Counted from the first letter of the stretch, positions 1 to 9,889 are shown. The stretch: DNA of 64,000 bases from Streptomyces sp. HUAS MG91 (GCF_040529335.1 NZ_CP159534.1:3162001-3226000), one strand, 5' to 3'. Program-made: numbers and translations. Notes: generated by a model not told the origin, from the sequence alone.

Positions 1-1
1 G

Positions 2-1120
2 CTCGACACCTGGGACCAGTCGGCGGGCGGCACGCTCATCGAGCGCAAGCTGATCGACTGGACCGCCGCCCGGATCGGGCTCGGACCGGCCGCCGACGGC
101 GTCTTCACCTCCGGCGGCTCGCAGTCCAACCTCCAGGCGCTGCTCCTCGCCCGCGAGGAGAGCAAGACCGAGGACCTCGCCCGGCTGCGGATCTTCGCCT
201 CCGAGGCCGGCCACTTCAGCGTCCAGAAGTCCGCGAAACTCCTCGGCCTGCCGCCGGGTTGCGTCGTGACGATCCCCGTCGACAAGGACAAGCGGATGCG
301 CACCCTGGCCCTCGCGGCCGAACTGGAGCGCTGCAAGGCCGACGACCTCGTCCCCATGGCCGTCGTCGCCACCGCCGGCACCACCGACTTCGGCTCCATC
401 GACCCGCTGCCGGAGATCGCCGAGCTCTGCGCCCAGTACGACACCTGGATGCACGTCGACGCGGCCTACGGCTGCGGGCTGCTCGCCTCGCGCACCCGCC
501 GGGACCGCCTCGACGGCATCGAGCGCGCCGACTCCGTCACCGTCGACTACCACAAGTCCTTCTTCCAGCCGGTGAGTTCGAGCGCCGTGCTGGTCCGCGA
601 CGGCGCCACCCTGCGGCACGCCACCTACCACGCGGAGTACCTCAACCCCCGGCGCACCGTCGCCGAGCGCATCCCCAACCAGGTGGACAAGTCGCTCCAG
701 ACCACCCGCCGCTTCGACGCCCTCAAGCTGTGGCTCACCCTGCGCGTGATGGGCGCCGACGGCATCGGCGGCCTCTTCGACGAGGTCTGCGAACTGGCCC
801 ACCAGGCCTGGGAGGTGCTGGCCGCCGACCCGCGCTACGACGTGGTCGTCGAGCCGAGCCTGTCCACCCTCGTCTACCGCTACGTCCCCGCGACCGTCAC
901 CGACCCGGCCGAGATCGACCGGGCCAACCTGTACGCCCGCAAGGCCCTGTCCGCCTCCGGCGACGCGGTCGTGGCGGGCACCAAGACCGGCGGCCGCCAG
1001 TACCTGAAGTTCACCCTGCTCAACCCCGAGACGACCCTTGACGACATCAAGGCCGTCCTCGACCTCATCGCCGGCCACGCCGAGCAGTACCTGGGAGACA
1101 CCCTTGACCGCGCCTCTTGA
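2..1120 (+). CDS. desA: DesA, PLP-dependent lysine decarboxylase (5' end outside window)
   Basis: Converts L-lysine to cadaverine, the first step of desferrioxamine synthesis, in the cytoplasm. The reading frame is open from base 2, and 372 residues are visible; roughly 105-110 N-terminal residues are missing compared with the usual ~480. A group II PLP decarboxylase pattern is visible: HVDAAYG, then DYHKSFFQ, whose lysine (codon 554-556) is the expected Schiff-base residue. The gene overlaps the start of desB by 17 bases, so the operon is tightly coupled. The family's iron-box (DmdR1/IdeR) promoter would lie upstream, outside the window. The assignment is firm because desBCD follow in the standard order. 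Confidence 0.93.
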   Translation, partial: LDTWDQSAGGTLIERKLIDWTAARIGLGPAADGVFTSGGSQSNLQALLLAREESKTEDLARLRIFASEAGHFSVQKSAKLLGLPPGCVVTIPVDKDKRMRTLALAAELERCKADDLVPMAVVATAGTTDFGSIDPLPEIAELCAQYDTWMHVDAAYGCGLLASRTRRDRLDGIERADSVTVDYHKSFFQPVSSSAVLVRDGATLRHATYHAEYLNPRRTVAERIPNQVDKSLQTTRRFDALKLWLTLRVMGADGIGGLFDEVCELAHQAWEVLAADPRYDVVVEPSLSTLVYRYVPATVTDPAEIDRANLYARKALSASGDAVVAGTKTGGRQYLKFTLLNPETTLDDIKAVLDLIAGHAEQYLGDTLDRAS

Positions 1121-2381
1121 GACCTACGACTTCATCGGGATCGGGCTCGGCCCCTTCAACCTCGGTCTCGCCTGCCTCACCGAACCCATAGCCGAGCTGA
1201 ACGGCGTCTTCCTGGAGTCCAAGCCGGACTTCGAGTGGCACTCGGGCATGTTCCTCGACGGTGCCCACCTCCAGACCCCGTTCATGTCGGACCTGGTGAC
1301 CCTCGCCGACCCGACCTCCCCCTACTCCTTCCTCAACTACTTGAAGGAATCGGGGCGGTTGTACTCGTTCTACATCCGCGAGAACTTCTATCCGCTGCGT
1401 GTCGAGTACAACGCGTACTGCCGGTGGGCGGCGGCCAAACTCTCCTCGATCCGCTTCAGCACGACGGTGACCGAGGTGCGCTACGAGGACGACGCCGAGC
1501 GCTACGTCGTCACCACCGACACCGGCGAGACCTACCGCGCGCGGCGCCTGGTCCTCGGCACCGGCACCCCGCCGTACGTCCCGGAGTCCTGCGCGGAGCT
1601 GGGCGGCGACGGCGTCCTGCACAACTCCCGCTACATGCAGCACAAGCAGGCCCTCCAGCGGAAGAAGTCGATCACGCTGGTCGGCAGCGGCCAGTCCGCC
1701 GCCGAGATCTACTACGACCTGCTGAGCGAGATCGACGTCCACGGCTACCGGCTGAACTGGGTGACCCGCTCGCCCCGCTTCTTCCCGCTCGAATACACCA
1801 AACTGACGCTGGAGATGACGTCCCCGGACTACATCGACTACTTCCACGCGCTGCCGGAGGCCACCCGGTACTCGCTGGAGGAGCGGCAGAAGGGCCTGTT
1901 CAAGGGCATCGACGGCGAGCTGATCGACGCCATCTTCGACCTGCTCTACCAGAAGGGCCTCGACGGCCCGGTGCCCACGCGGCTGCTCACCAACTCGGCG
2001 CTGCGCACGGCCTCGTACGACGACAACGGCACGTACACCCTCGGCCTGCACCAGGAGGAGCAGGACAAGGCGTACGAGATCGAGACCGAGGGCCTGATCC
2101 TCGCCACCGGCTACAAGTACGCGACCCCCGCGTTCCTGGAGCCCGTCAAGGACCGCATCCGGCTCGACGGCCGGGGCCGCTTCGACGTCGCCCGCAACTA
2201 CACGATCGACACGGCCGGGAGCGGCATCTTCCTCCAGAACGCGGGCGTGCACACCCACTCGATCACCAGCCCCGACCTGGGCATGGGCGCCTACCGCAAC
2301 AGCTACATCATCGGCGAGCTGCTCGGCACCGAGTACTACCCCGTCGAGAAGACCATCGCCTTCCAGGAGTTCGCCGTATGA
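1104..2381 (+). CDS. desB: DesB, cadaverine N-hydroxylase (FAD/NADPH)
   Basis: Flavin-dependent N-monooxygenase of the lysine/ornithine hydroxylase family; it makes N-hydroxycadaverine for desferrioxamine. An FAD-binding [12 protein letters not shown] sits near residue 12, an NADPH-type VGSGQSAAE motif is mid-protein, and the family ATGYKY motif is near the C-terminus. The chosen start is TTG at 1104, with GGGAG 6 bases upstream, giving 425 residues, the normal family length. An earlier ATG at 1038 would add 22 residues encoded wholly inside desA and has no ribosome-binding site. The stop overlaps the desC start as ATGA. Confidence 0.95.
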   Translation: MTAPLETYDFIGIGLGPFNLGLACLTEPIAELNGVFLESKPDFEWHSGMFLDGAHLQTPFMSDLVTLADPTSPYSFLNYLKESGRLYSFYIRENFYPLRVEYNAYCRWAAAKLSSIRFSTTVTEVRYEDDAERYVVTTDTGETYRARRLVLGTGTPPYVPESCAELGGDGVLHNSRYMQHKQALQRKKSITLVGSGQSAAEIYYDLLSEIDVHGYRLNWVTRSPRFFPLEYTKLTLEMTSPDYIDYFHALPEATRYSLEERQKGLFKGIDGELIDAIFDLLYQKGLDGPVPTRLLTNSALRTASYDDNGTYTLGLHQEEQDKAYEIETEGLILATGYKYATPAFLEPVKDRIRLDGRGRFDVARNYTIDTAGSGIFLQNAGVHTHSITSPDLGMGAYRNSYIIGELLGTEYYPVEKTIAFQEFAV

Positions 2382-2938
2382 GCACCACCACCCGCACGCC
2401 CGGCACACTGACCCTGCGCCCCGTCGACCCGCAGAACGACGCGGAGCTGCTGCACCGCTGGGTCACCGACCCGAAGGCCGCGTTCTGGCTGATGCAGGAC
2501 GCGAAACTCCAGGACGTCGAGCGCGAGTACATGTCCATCGCGGCGGCCGAGCACCACGACGCGTTCCTCGGCCTGCACGACGGGGAGCCCGCGTTCCTGA
2601 TGGAGCGCTACGACCCGCGCCACGTCGAACTCGTCGGCCTGTACGAGCCCGAGCCCGGCGACATCGGCATGCACTTCCTGACCGCGCCCTCCGAGATACG
2701 CATATCCGGCTTCACCCGGGCCGTGATCACGGCGGTGATGGAGTTCCTCTTCGCCGATCCGGCCGTCGAGCGCGTCGTGGTCGAGCCCGACGTACGCAAC
2801 ACGGCGGTCCACGCGCTCAACGAGGCCGTGGGCTTCGTCCCCGAGCGCGAGATCGACAAGCCGGAGAAGAAGGCGCTGCTGAGTTTCTGCACGCGCGAAC
2901 AGTTCGAGAAGGCCACCGGAAGGAGCGCGCGAGCATGA
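2378..2938 (+). CDS. desC: DesC, N-hydroxycadaverine acyltransferase
   Basis: GNAT/IucB-type acyltransferase of 186 residues. In the known pathway it transfers an acetyl or succinyl group from CoA to N-hydroxycadaverine, giving the hydroxamate units joined by DesD. The sequence has the siderophore-acyltransferase layout: an N-terminal [17 protein letters not shown] segment, then [11 protein letters not shown], and a C-terminal [20 protein letters not shown] acetyl-CoA fold segment. It is joined to desB and desD by ATGA overlaps at both ends, so translation is coupled across the operon. Confidence 0.93.
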   Translation: MSTTTRTPGTLTLRPVDPQNDAELLHRWVTDPKAAFWLMQDAKLQDVEREYMSIAAAEHHDAFLGLHDGEPAFLMERYDPRHVELVGLYEPEPGDIGMHFLTAPSEIRISGFTRAVITAVMEFLFADPAVERVVVEPDVRNTAVHALNEAVGFVPEREIDKPEKKALLSFCTREQFEKATGRSARA

Positions 2939-4716
2939 GCATCGCGGACGCAGTCTCCCACCTGACCCCCGACCACTGGGCCGAGGCCAACCGCCTCCTG
3001 ATCCGCAAGGCGCTCGCCGAGTTCGCCCACGAGCGGCTGCTCACCCCGGATCCCGTGGAGAGCGAGGCGGGCGACCGGTACGTCGTCCGCAGCGACGACG
3101 GCAACACCAGCTACCGGTTCGCGGCCCGCCGGCTGCGCCTGGACCACTGGCAGGTGTCCGCGGACTCCGTCACCCGCCACCGCGACGGCACCGAACTCCC
3201 GCTGAACGCGCTGGAGTTCTTCATCGAGATGAAGGACGCGCTCGGCCTGAGCGAATCGATCCTGCCGGTCTACCTGGAGGAGATCTCCTCCACCCTCTCC
3301 GGCACCTGCTACAAACTGGCGAAGCCGGACACGACGGCCGCCGAGCTCGCGGCCACCGACGACTTCCAGGCCATCGAGACGGGCATGACCGAGGGCCACC
3401 CGTGCTTCGTCGCCAACAACGGCCGGCTCGGCTTCGGCATCCACGAGTACCTGTCGTACGCGCCCGAGACCGCGAGCCCCGTCCGGCTGATCTGGCTGGC
3501 GGCGACCCGCGAGCGCGCCGCGTTCACGGCGGGCACCGGCCTGGAGTACGAGTCCTTCCTCCGCGCCGAGCTGGGCGAGAAGACCGTCGAGCGCTTCGAC
3601 GCGACCCTGCGCGAGCAGGGCCTCGACCCGGCGGACTTCCTGCTGATCCCGGTGCATCCGTGGCAGTGGTGGAACAAACTGTCGGTCACCTTCGCGGCGG
3701 AGGTCGCCCAGCGGCACCTCGTCTGCCTCGGCGAGGGCGACGACGAGTACCTGGCCCAGCAGTCGATCCGTACGTTCTTCAACACCACCGACCCCGCCAA
3801 GCACTATGTGAAAACGGCCCTGTCGGTCATCAACATGGGCTTCATGCGCGGCCTGTCGGCGGCGTACATGGAGGCGACGCCCGCGATCAACGACTGGCTC
3901 GCCGCGCTCATCGAGAACGACGAGGTGCTCAAGGGCACCGGCCTGACGATCATCCGCGAGCGGGCGGCCGTCGGCTACCGGCACCTGGAGTACGAGGCCG
4001 CCACCGACCGCTACTCCCCGTACCGCAAAATGCTCGCGGCCCTGTGGCGCGAGTCCCCCGTCCCGTCCCTGGCCCCCGGCGAGCGGCTGGCCACCATGGC
4101 CTCGCTGCTGCACGTGGACCGCGAGGGCCGCTCGCTCGCGGGCGCCCTGATCGAGCGCTCCGGGCTGACGCCGACGGAGTGGCTTAAGCCGTACCTGCGC
4201 GCGTACCTGACCCCGCTGCTGCACAGCTTCTACGCCTACGACCTGGTGTTCATGCCGCACGGCGAGAACGTCATCCTGGTCCTGGACGAGCGGGGCACGG
4301 TCCAGCGGGCCGTCTTCAAGGACATCGCCGAGGAGATCGCGGTGATGGACCCGGACGCGGTGCTGCCGCCGAAGGTGGACCGCATCCGCGCCGACGTGCC
4401 CGACGACATGAAACTGCTGTCGATCTTCACGGACGTCTTCGACTGCTTCTTCCGCTTCCTGGCGGCGAACCTGGTCGGGGACGGCGTCGTCGACGAGGAC
4501 ACCTTCTGGGCGGCGGTCGCGGACTGCGTCCGTGACTACCAGGCGTCGGCACCCCAACTCGCCGACAAGTTCGCCCGGTTCGACATGTTCGCCCCGAGCT
4601 TCGCGCTGTCCTGCCTGAACCGGCTCCAACTGCGCAACAACGAGCAGATGGTGGACCTGGCCGACCCCTCGGGCGCCCTGCAACTGGTCGGCGACCTCGA
4701 CAACCCGATCGCCTGA
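2935..4716 (+). CDS. desD: DesD, desferrioxamine synthetase (NIS synthetase)
   Basis: IucA/IucC-family NRPS-independent siderophore synthetase, 593 residues, full length. It condenses and macrocyclises hydroxamate units to desferrioxamine E/B using ATP. Family motifs visible are EGHPCFVANNGRLGFG near residue 150, the HPWQWW segment near 240, VKTALSVINMGFMRG near 300, and a C-terminal FerA-like region. It is the last gene of desABCD, with its start in the ATGA overlap. A strong hairpin follows 17 bases after the stop. Confidence 0.96.
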   Translation: MSIADAVSHLTPDHWAEANRLLIRKALAEFAHERLLTPDPVESEAGDRYVVRSDDGNTSYRFAARRLRLDHWQVSADSVTRHRDGTELPLNALEFFIEMKDALGLSESILPVYLEEISSTLSGTCYKLAKPDTTAAELAATDDFQAIETGMTEGHPCFVANNGRLGFGIHEYLSYAPETASPVRLIWLAATRERAAFTAGTGLEYESFLRAELGEKTVERFDATLREQGLDPADFLLIPVHPWQWWNKLSVTFAAEVAQRHLVCLGEGDDEYLAQQSIRTFFNTTDPAKHYVKTALSVINMGFMRGLSAAYMEATPAINDWLAALIENDEVLKGTGLTIIRERAAVGYRHLEYEAATDRYSPYRKMLAALWRESPVPSLAPGERLATMASLLHVDREGRSLAGALIERSGLTPTEWLKPYLRAYLTPLLHSFYAYDLVFMPHGENVILVLDERGTVQRAVFKDIAEEIAVMDPDAVLPPKVDRIRADVPDDMKLLSIFTDVFDCFFRFLAANLVGDGVVDEDTFWAAVADCVRDYQASAPQLADKFARFDMFAPSFALSCLNRLQLRNNEQMVDLADPSGALQLVGDLDNPIA

Positions 4717-4733
4717 TCACGGGCGCACAGGCC

Positions 4734-4769
4734 GCAGGGGCTCGGGAGACGGTCCTCCCGGGCCCCTGC
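4734..4769 (+). terminator. Terminator hairpin after desABCD
   Basis: 15-base arms (4734-4748 and 4755-4769) pair fully apart from one G-U wobble, with a 6-base loop. No T-tract follows, which is common in Streptomyces. The stem ends only 12 bases before the next start codon, so any promoter of the next gene must overlap it. Confidence 0.75.
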
Positions 4770-4781
4770 CAGAATTGCCCC

Positions 4782-5675
4782 ATGGCGGAAATCATCCAGC
4801 GCGACGGCACGTGGACGTTCGACGGCGAGGCGCTGCGGCTCGTTCCCGGGCGCGACAAGGGTGTGAACCTGCTGCGCAGGACCCTGGGTGAACTGACCGT
4901 CCCGCTCGCGGCGCTCGCCGGAGTCTCCTTCGAGCAGGGCAGGAAGTCGGGCCGGCTGCGGCTGCGGCTGCGCGACGGCGCGGACCCGCTGCTGCAGGCC
5001 ACCGGCGGCAAACTGACCGAGGGCACGGACCCGTACCAGCTCACCGTCGAGTCGGACCGCTACGGCGTCGCGGAGTACCTCGTGGACGAGGTGCGCAACG
5101 CGCTGCTGCTCGAACAGGTCCCGGCGTCGGCCTGCACCGCGTACCTGCTGCCCGGCCCGGCCGTCCCGCTCTCGGTCTCCGCGGGCGACGGCACGGCGAG
5201 CTTCGACGGGGAGCACGTCCGGCTGGAGTGGAACTGGAAGACGGAGGACGCGAAGGCGAGCGCCGGCGCCCGGCAGCTCGCCCTCGCCGACATCGCGGCG
5301 GTGGAGTGGCAGCCGGCCGCGGGCCTGGAGAACGGCTGTCTGCGCTTCACCGTCCGCTCCTCGCCCACCAAGGCGCCGCCGAAGTACGACCCGAACTCCG
5401 TCGAGCTGTGGGGCTTCAAGAAGGACCCGCTGATGGCGCTGGTCGCGGCGGCGGTGCAGGCCCGGCTGCCGCATCCGGGAGCGGGGACCGCCACCGCGGC
5501 CCCCGCCCTGGAGAAGGCGCCCGAGGCCGCGCCTCCGGCACCCGCGAAGGTACCGGAGGACGACCACGACGCACTGCTGCGCCGGCTGCGCGAACTGGGC
5601 GAGCTGCACCGGGCCGGGATCCTCACGGCCGAGGAGTTCGCGGCGGCGAAGCAGGCGGTGCTCAAGCGGCTCTAG
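4782..5675 (+). CDS. DUF4429 / SHOCT domain protein
   Basis: 297-residue soluble protein of unknown function. Residues about 1-110 and 125-230 look like two DUF4429 units (repeating WTFDGEALRL / ASFDGEHVRL openings). An alanine/proline-rich linker follows, and the last ~32 residues (LRELGELHRAGILTAEEFA) form a SHOCT short C-terminal domain, often involved in oligomerisation or membrane-process proteins. The ATG at 4782 has no obvious ribosome-binding site; AGAATT at 4771-4776 could be a -10 for a leaderless transcript. It converges on the phosphoesterase gene with only 7 bases between stops. Confidence 0.8.
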   Translation: MAEIIQRDGTWTFDGEALRLVPGRDKGVNLLRRTLGELTVPLAALAGVSFEQGRKSGRLRLRLRDGADPLLQATGGKLTEGTDPYQLTVESDRYGVAEYLVDEVRNALLLEQVPASACTAYLLPGPAVPLSVSAGDGTASFDGEHVRLEWNWKTEDAKASAGARQLALADIAAVEWQPAAGLENGCLRFTVRSSPTKAPPKYDPNSVELWGFKKDPLMALVAAAVQARLPHPGAGTATAAPALEKAPEAAPPAPAKVPEDDHDALLRRLRELGELHRAGILTAEEFAAAKQAVLKRL

Positions 5676-5682
5676 GGTTCGT

Positions 5683-7290
5683 TTACCGCTTGGACTTGCG
5701 GGCCACCACGAACTTGTCGATCTCCGCGCCGGTCTCGGCGATGCCGCGGACCGTCAGGGTCGCCGTGCGCCCGAAGGACGCGGGCTTCACGTCCACCCGC
5801 AGGAACGAGTAGTTGGTGTAGCGCACCCGCGACCAGTCGACCGTGACGGCCTTCTTGGCGCCGCCCTCCTCGGTGACGTACGAGGCGAACGGGTCGGTGT
5901 CCTTCTCGTGGCCCTCGTAGGAGTCGGTGACCGGGAAGGCGTACAGGCTCTTGCCCGCCGCGCCGGCCGTGACGTAGACGACGCCCTCGGTCTCCGGGTA
6001 GACGGTGCCGCCGATCGGCAGCTCCTTGGTGACCTTCTCGCCCTTGAGCACGTCGGAGCGCTCGTAGACGTGGTTGTGGCCGTTGATCACCAAGTCCACG
6101 GTGTACTTCTCGAACAGCGGCACCCATTCCTTGCGCACGCCCCCCTCCGAGGCGTGCGCGGTGGCGGTGCAGTACGCGCAGTGGTGGAAGAAGACGACGA
6201 CGAAGTCGATGCCGGAGTTGTGCGCCCGGAACTTCTTCAGCTGCGCCTCGAACCACTTGGTCTGGGTGCCGCCGGAGAGGCCGAGGTTGGCCGGGATCTC
6301 GAACGACACGTCGTTGGCGTCGAGCGAGATGATCGCCGTGTTGCCGTGCACGAAGGAGTAGACGCCGGGCAGGTTCTCCGGGTCGGGGCCGTTGGCCGGC
6401 GGCTCGAAGCGGGCCTGCTGGCTGCCGTAGCCGTGCGGCGCGTACCAGGCCTCCATGTCGTGGTTGCCGTAGGAGACCATCCACGGCACGGTCTTGGCGA
6501 CGGACTCGGTCTGCGCGAGGAACTGGTCCCAGGTCCGCGCGTCGAAGGTGTCCGTGGTCTGCCCCGAGCCCGACGGGTCGGCGTACGCGATGTCGCCGGC
6601 GTGCAGGTGGAAGGACGGGCCCTGGGCGAGGATCAGGGAGTCGTTGGCCAGCGCGTGGTAGCTGACGCCCTGGTCGCCGAAGGCGGTGAAGGTGAAGGGC
6701 TCCGCGTGCGAGGGCGCCGTGGTGAAGGTGCCGATCGTGCCCGCGAACTTCGGCGAGGCGGGGTCGAAGCCCTGGTGGCCGACGCCGTAGTAGTAGGTGC
6801 GGCCCGGCTTGAGGTGGGACAGCTTGGCGTGCACGTAGTACTGGGTGTGGTCGGCGCTGGTGCCGACCCCGGCCGGGGTGTAGAGGGCGCGGACCTCGGC
6901 GGAGATCTTCCGCGACAGGTCGCCGGCGCTGGAGCCGATGCGGATGAACGGGTTCTTGACCGGCACCGGGACCTGCCAGGAGACCGTCATCTCGGTGCGC
7001 GGGTCGTCGCCGTAGGAGAGGTGCCGGCCGAAGGGGGCGACGAGGGCCCCGTCGATGTCGGCGGTGGCGGAGACCGGCGCGGCGGCCGGGGCGGCCTGGG
7101 CGACGGCGCCCGGCACGAAGACACCGCCGGCGACCGCGCCGACGGTGACGGCGCCGCCGCGGATCATGGTGCGGCGGGAGAAGGTGCTGCGCAGGTACTC
7201 GTGCTGCTCGGCGAGGCTCCGCTCGGCCAGTTCGGCGGGAACGCCCATACGTGGAATGTCCATGACTCGAAAGGTGCTGGGGGCAGCCAT
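5683..7290 (-). CDS. Exported metallophosphoesterase, purple-acid-phosphatase type
   Basis: About 535 residues. A twin-arginine signal (SRRTMIRGGAVTVGAVAGG, ending VAQA) predicts folded export by Tat. An FN3-like domain (TEMTVSWQV) precedes a calcineurin-like phosphoesterase core with GDQG, GDIAYAD, YGNHDMEAW and INGHNHVYERS, which supply the two-metal ligands. The likely role is hydrolysis of extracellular phosphate esters. The start is uncertain: ATGs at 7290, 7263 and 7248 are all possible and none has a strong ribosome-binding site; MGVPAELAERS at 7248 is the conserved-looking option. Confidence 0.88.
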   Translation of the reverse strand: MAAPSTFRVMDIPRMGVPAELAERSLAEQHEYLRSTFSRRTMIRGGAVTVGAVAGGVFVPGAVAQAAPAAAPVSATADIDGALVAPFGRHLSYGDDPRTEMTVSWQVPVPVKNPFIRIGSSAGDLSRKISAEVRALYTPAGVGTSADHTQYYVHAKLSHLKPGRTYYYGVGHQGFDPASPKFAGTIGTFTTAPSHAEPFTFTAFGDQGVSYHALANDSLILAQGPSFHLHAGDIAYADPSGSGQTTDTFDARTWDQFLAQTESVAKTVPWMVSYGNHDMEAWYAPHGYGSQQARFEPPANGPDPENLPGVYSFVHGNTAIISLDANDVSFEIPANLGLSGGTQTKWFEAQLKKFRAHNSGIDFVVVFFHHCAYCTATAHASEGGVRKEWVPLFEKYTVDLVINGHNHVYERSDVLKGEKVTKELPIGGTVYPETEGVVYVTAGAAGKSLYAFPVTDSYEGHEKDTDPFASYVTEEGGAKKAVTVDWSRVRYTNYSFLRVDVKPASFGRTATLTVRGIAETGAEIDKFVVARKSKR

Positions 7291-7389
7291 CCCGGCCGGA
7301 TACGCCGGGTGAACGCGGGCCGAACAAGCGGCATGGCGCCCTTCAAACCTTCACAGCTTCCGCCCCGGCGTCCCCGGAGAAGGTCGAGG

Positions 7390-7407
7390 CTGCCCGATAT
7401 CGGGCAG
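7390..7407. promoter_or_regulatory. Perfect 18-bp palindrome, candidate operator
   Basis: CTGCCCGATATCGGGCAG is a perfect palindrome in the short gap between the divergent phosphoesterase gene and the small gene at 7449. Its position, 42 bases before the GTG start and about 100 bases before the phosphoesterase start, suits a dimeric repressor site. The cognate regulator is not evident. Confidence 0.45.
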
Positions 7408-7448
7408 ATTTCTTGCGAAACCATCGGCGGTCCCCCAGGATCTACCGA

Positions 7449-7706
7449 GTGCACGAGGAACTTGTCGATCATCTGACGCGGACCACCGCCCTGAGCCGGG
7501 GCGAGGCGCTGCGGGTGATCCAGGACGTGCTCGCCTACTTCGACGAACCGGCGGAGGGGTTCGTCCGCCGCCGCCACCGCGAGCTCCAGGGTCAGGGCCT
7601 GGTGAACGCGGCGATCTTCGAACAGATCGAGGCGGAGCTGCCCTACCGGGCGGTGGCCCCGCCGGAGCTCTCGCTCCGGCAGCTCCGCCGGATCGTCTAC
7701 GGCTGA
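7449..7706 (+). CDS. Small conserved protein, function unknown
   Basis: 85-residue, charged, soluble protein beginning VHEELVDHLTRTTALS. I do not recognise a characterised domain; the sequence looks all-helical. The GTG start is chosen because AGGA lies 8 bases upstream and the residues before it would come from non-coding DNA. It sits 44 bases upstream of glmS on the same strand and may share transcripts with it. Confidence 0.7.
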   Translation: MHEELVDHLTRTTALSRGEALRVIQDVLAYFDEPAEGFVRRRHRELQGQGLVNAAIFEQIEAELPYRAVAPPELSLRQLRRIVYG

Positions 7707-7750
7707 ACCAGTGCTCCATATGCTCTACATAGAGGGGATTGCACCAACTT

Positions 7751-9568
7751 ATGTGCGGAATTGTCGGTTACATCGGCAAGCGTGACGTGGCGCCGCTGCT
7801 CCTGGAGGGCCTGCAGCGCCTGGAGTACCGCGGCTACGACTCCGCGGGCGTCGTCATCACCAGCCCCAAGGCCGCCGGTCTGAAGATGGTCAAGGCCAAG
7901 GGCCGCGTCCGGGACCTGGAGGCCAAGGTCCCGGCCCGCTTCAAGGGCACGACCGGCATCGCGCACACCCGCTGGGCCACGCACGGCGCCCCCTCCGACG
8001 AGAACGCGCACCCGCACATGTCCGGCGACAACAAGGTCGCCGTCGTGCACAACGGCATCATCGACAACGCCTCCGAGCTGCGCGCGAAGCTGATCGCCGA
8101 GGGCGTCGAGTTCCTCTCCGAGACGGACACCGAGGTCCTCACCCACCTCATCGCCCGCTCGCAGCAGTCGGACCTGGAGGACAAGGTCCGCGACGCGCTC
8201 CGGCTGATCGAGGGCACGTACGGCATCGCGGTCGTGCACGCCGACTTCCCGGACCGCATCGTCGTGGCCCGCAACGGCTCGCCGGTCGTCCTCGGCATCG
8301 GCGACAAGGAGATGTTCGTCGCCTCGGACATCGCCGCGCTGGTCTCGCACACCCGCCAGATCGTCACCCTCGACGACGGTGAGATGGCGACTCTGAAGGC
8401 CGACGACTTCCGTACGTACACCACGGAGGGCACCCGCACCACGGCCTCCCCCACCACGGTGGAGTGGGAGGCGGCCTCCTACGACATGGGCGGCCACGAC
8501 ACGTACATGCACAAGGAGATCTCCGAGCAGGCCGACGCCGTGGACCGCGTGCTGCGCGGCCGCATCGACGACCGCTTCTCCACCGTGCACCTCGGCGGCC
8601 TCAACCTGGACGCCCGCGAGGCCCGCACCGTGCGCCGCGTGAAGATCCTCGGCTGCGGCACCTCGTACCACGCGGGCCTGATCGGCGCCCAGATGATCGA
8701 GGAGCTGGCCCGCATCCCCGCGGACGCCGAGCCGGCCTCCGAGTTCCGCTACCGCAACCCGGTCGTCGACCCCGACACCCTGTACATCGCGGTGTCCCAG
8801 TCGGGCGAGACGTACGACGTCCTGGCCGCCGTCCAGGAACTGAAGCGCAAGGGCGCGCGCGTCTTCGGCGTCGTGAACGTCGTCGGCTCGGCGATCGCCC
8901 GCGAGTCCGACGCCGGTGTCTACGTCCACGCGGGCCCCGAGGTCTGCGTCGTCTCCACCAAGTGCTTCACGAACACGACGGTCGCCTTCGCGCTCCTGGC
9001 CCTCCACCTCGGCCGCATCCGCGACCTGTCCGTGGCGGACGGCAAGCGCATCATCGAGGGCCTGCGCAAGCTGCCCGCCCAGATCACGGAGATCCTCGCC
9101 CAGGAGGCGGAGATCAAGAAGATCGCCGACCAGTACGCGGACGCCCGCTCGATGATGTTCATCGGCCGCGTCCGGGGCTACCCGGTGGCCCGCGAGGCGT
9201 CCCTGAAGCTCAAGGAGGTCTCGTACATCCACGCCGAGGCCTACCCCGCCTCCGAGCTGAAGCACGGCCCCCTCGCCCTGATCGAGCCCGCGCTGCCCAC
9301 GGTCGCGATCGTCCCCGACGACGACCTGCTGGAGAAGAACCGCGCCGCGATGGAGGAGATCAAGGCCCGCTCCGGCCGCATCCTCGCTGTCGCGCACCAG
9401 GAGCAGGAGAAGGCGGACCACACCATCGTCGTCCCGAAGAACGAGGACGAGCTGGACCCGATCCTGATGGGCATCCCCCTCCAGCTCCTCGCCTACCACA
9501 CGGCCCTCGCCCTCGGCCGCGACATCGACAAGCCGCGCAACCTGGCGAAGTCGGTGACGGTGGAGTAA
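7751..9568 (+). CDS. glmS: GlmS, glutamine-fructose-6-phosphate aminotransferase (isomerising)
   Basis: 605-residue enzyme making glucosamine-6-phosphate from fructose-6-phosphate and glutamine, the entry to UDP-GlcNAc for peptidoglycan. It starts MCGIVGYIGKR, so removal of Met exposes the catalytic N-terminal cysteine of the class II amidotransferase; this fixes the ATG at 7751 rather than the TTG at 7739. Two SIS domains follow (GCGTSYHAG, SQSGETYD, then FIGRVRGYPVAREASLKLKE). It ends in the typical NLAKSVTVE. AGAGGGG lies 13 bases before the start. Streptomyces often carry a second glmS, so this may be one of two paralogs. Confidence 0.97.
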   Translation: MCGIVGYIGKRDVAPLLLEGLQRLEYRGYDSAGVVITSPKAAGLKMVKAKGRVRDLEAKVPARFKGTTGIAHTRWATHGAPSDENAHPHMSGDNKVAVVHNGIIDNASELRAKLIAEGVEFLSETDTEVLTHLIARSQQSDLEDKVRDALRLIEGTYGIAVVHADFPDRIVVARNGSPVVLGIGDKEMFVASDIAALVSHTRQIVTLDDGEMATLKADDFRTYTTEGTRTTASPTTVEWEAASYDMGGHDTYMHKEISEQADAVDRVLRGRIDDRFSTVHLGGLNLDAREARTVRRVKILGCGTSYHAGLIGAQMIEELARIPADAEPASEFRYRNPVVDPDTLYIAVSQSGETYDVLAAVQELKRKGARVFGVVNVVGSAIARESDAGVYVHAGPEVCVVSTKCFTNTTVAFALLALHLGRIRDLSVADGKRIIEGLRKLPAQITEILAQEAEIKKIADQYADARSMMFIGRVRGYPVAREASLKLKEVSYIHAEAYPASELKHGPLALIEPALPTVAIVPDDDLLEKNRAAMEEIKARSGRILAVAHQEQEKADHTIVVPKNEDELDPILMGIPLQLLAYHTALALGRDIDKPRNLAKSVTVE

Positions 9569-9587
9569 TCGCTGCCGCTCCGGTGGG

Positions 9588-9613
9588 GGCTGGTCGCGCA
9601 GTCCCCGCGCCCC
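9588..9613 (+). repeat. Dispersed intergenic repeat, copy 1 (single arm)
   Basis: GGCTGGTCGCGCAGTCCCC followed by GCGCCCCT, immediately after glmS. Seven further complete or partial copies lie between genes across the window. Confidence 0.7.
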
Positions 9614-9653
9614 TCGTGGGTTGTCGGTCGGCTGACGGCCGGTGGCCGCTTCT

Positions 9654-9755
9654 CGCGCAGTTCCCCGCGCCCCTGGAAGCGAGCTCCGCTCGCCCAGGGG
9701 CGCCAAGGGGAGGCTGCGCGTCAGCACATGCCTCAGGGGCGCGGGGAACTGCGCG
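9654..9755. repeat. Dispersed intergenic repeat, copy 2 (inverted pair, large hairpin)
   Basis: Two perfectly complementary 22-base arms at 9654-9675 and 9734-9755 flank a 58-base loop. The arms carry the family core CGCGCAGTTCCCCGCGCCCC. It probably acts as a bidirectional terminator between the convergent glmS and transporter genes. Confidence 0.75.
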
Positions 9756-9889
9756 ACCAGCCCCCACCGGGCAGCACTCGGCACCGAGACCGCTCGGCAC
9801 ACGAACGGGCCCCTCCGCGTGCCACCCGACGCGAAGGGACCCGTTCCCGGAGGGCCGGGGCCGCCCATTGCCCCGGCCCGACATGGCTG

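Larger units (their letters stand above)
9569..9889. other. Intergenic region between convergent genes, repeat-filled
   Basis: 321 bases between the stops of glmS and the transporter gene. Nothing coding is credible; the content is repeat copies 1 and 2 plus short GC-rich flanks. Confidence 0.7.

Noticed and set aside
2608..4683. 691-codon reading frame antisense to desD
   Set aside because: An antisense shadow of a firmly identified gene; composition is Arg/Gly/Val-rich with no domain, as usual in high-GC DNA.
7697..9868. 723-codon reading frame antisense to glmS
   Set aside because: Shadow of glmS and the repeat region; no recognisable motif.
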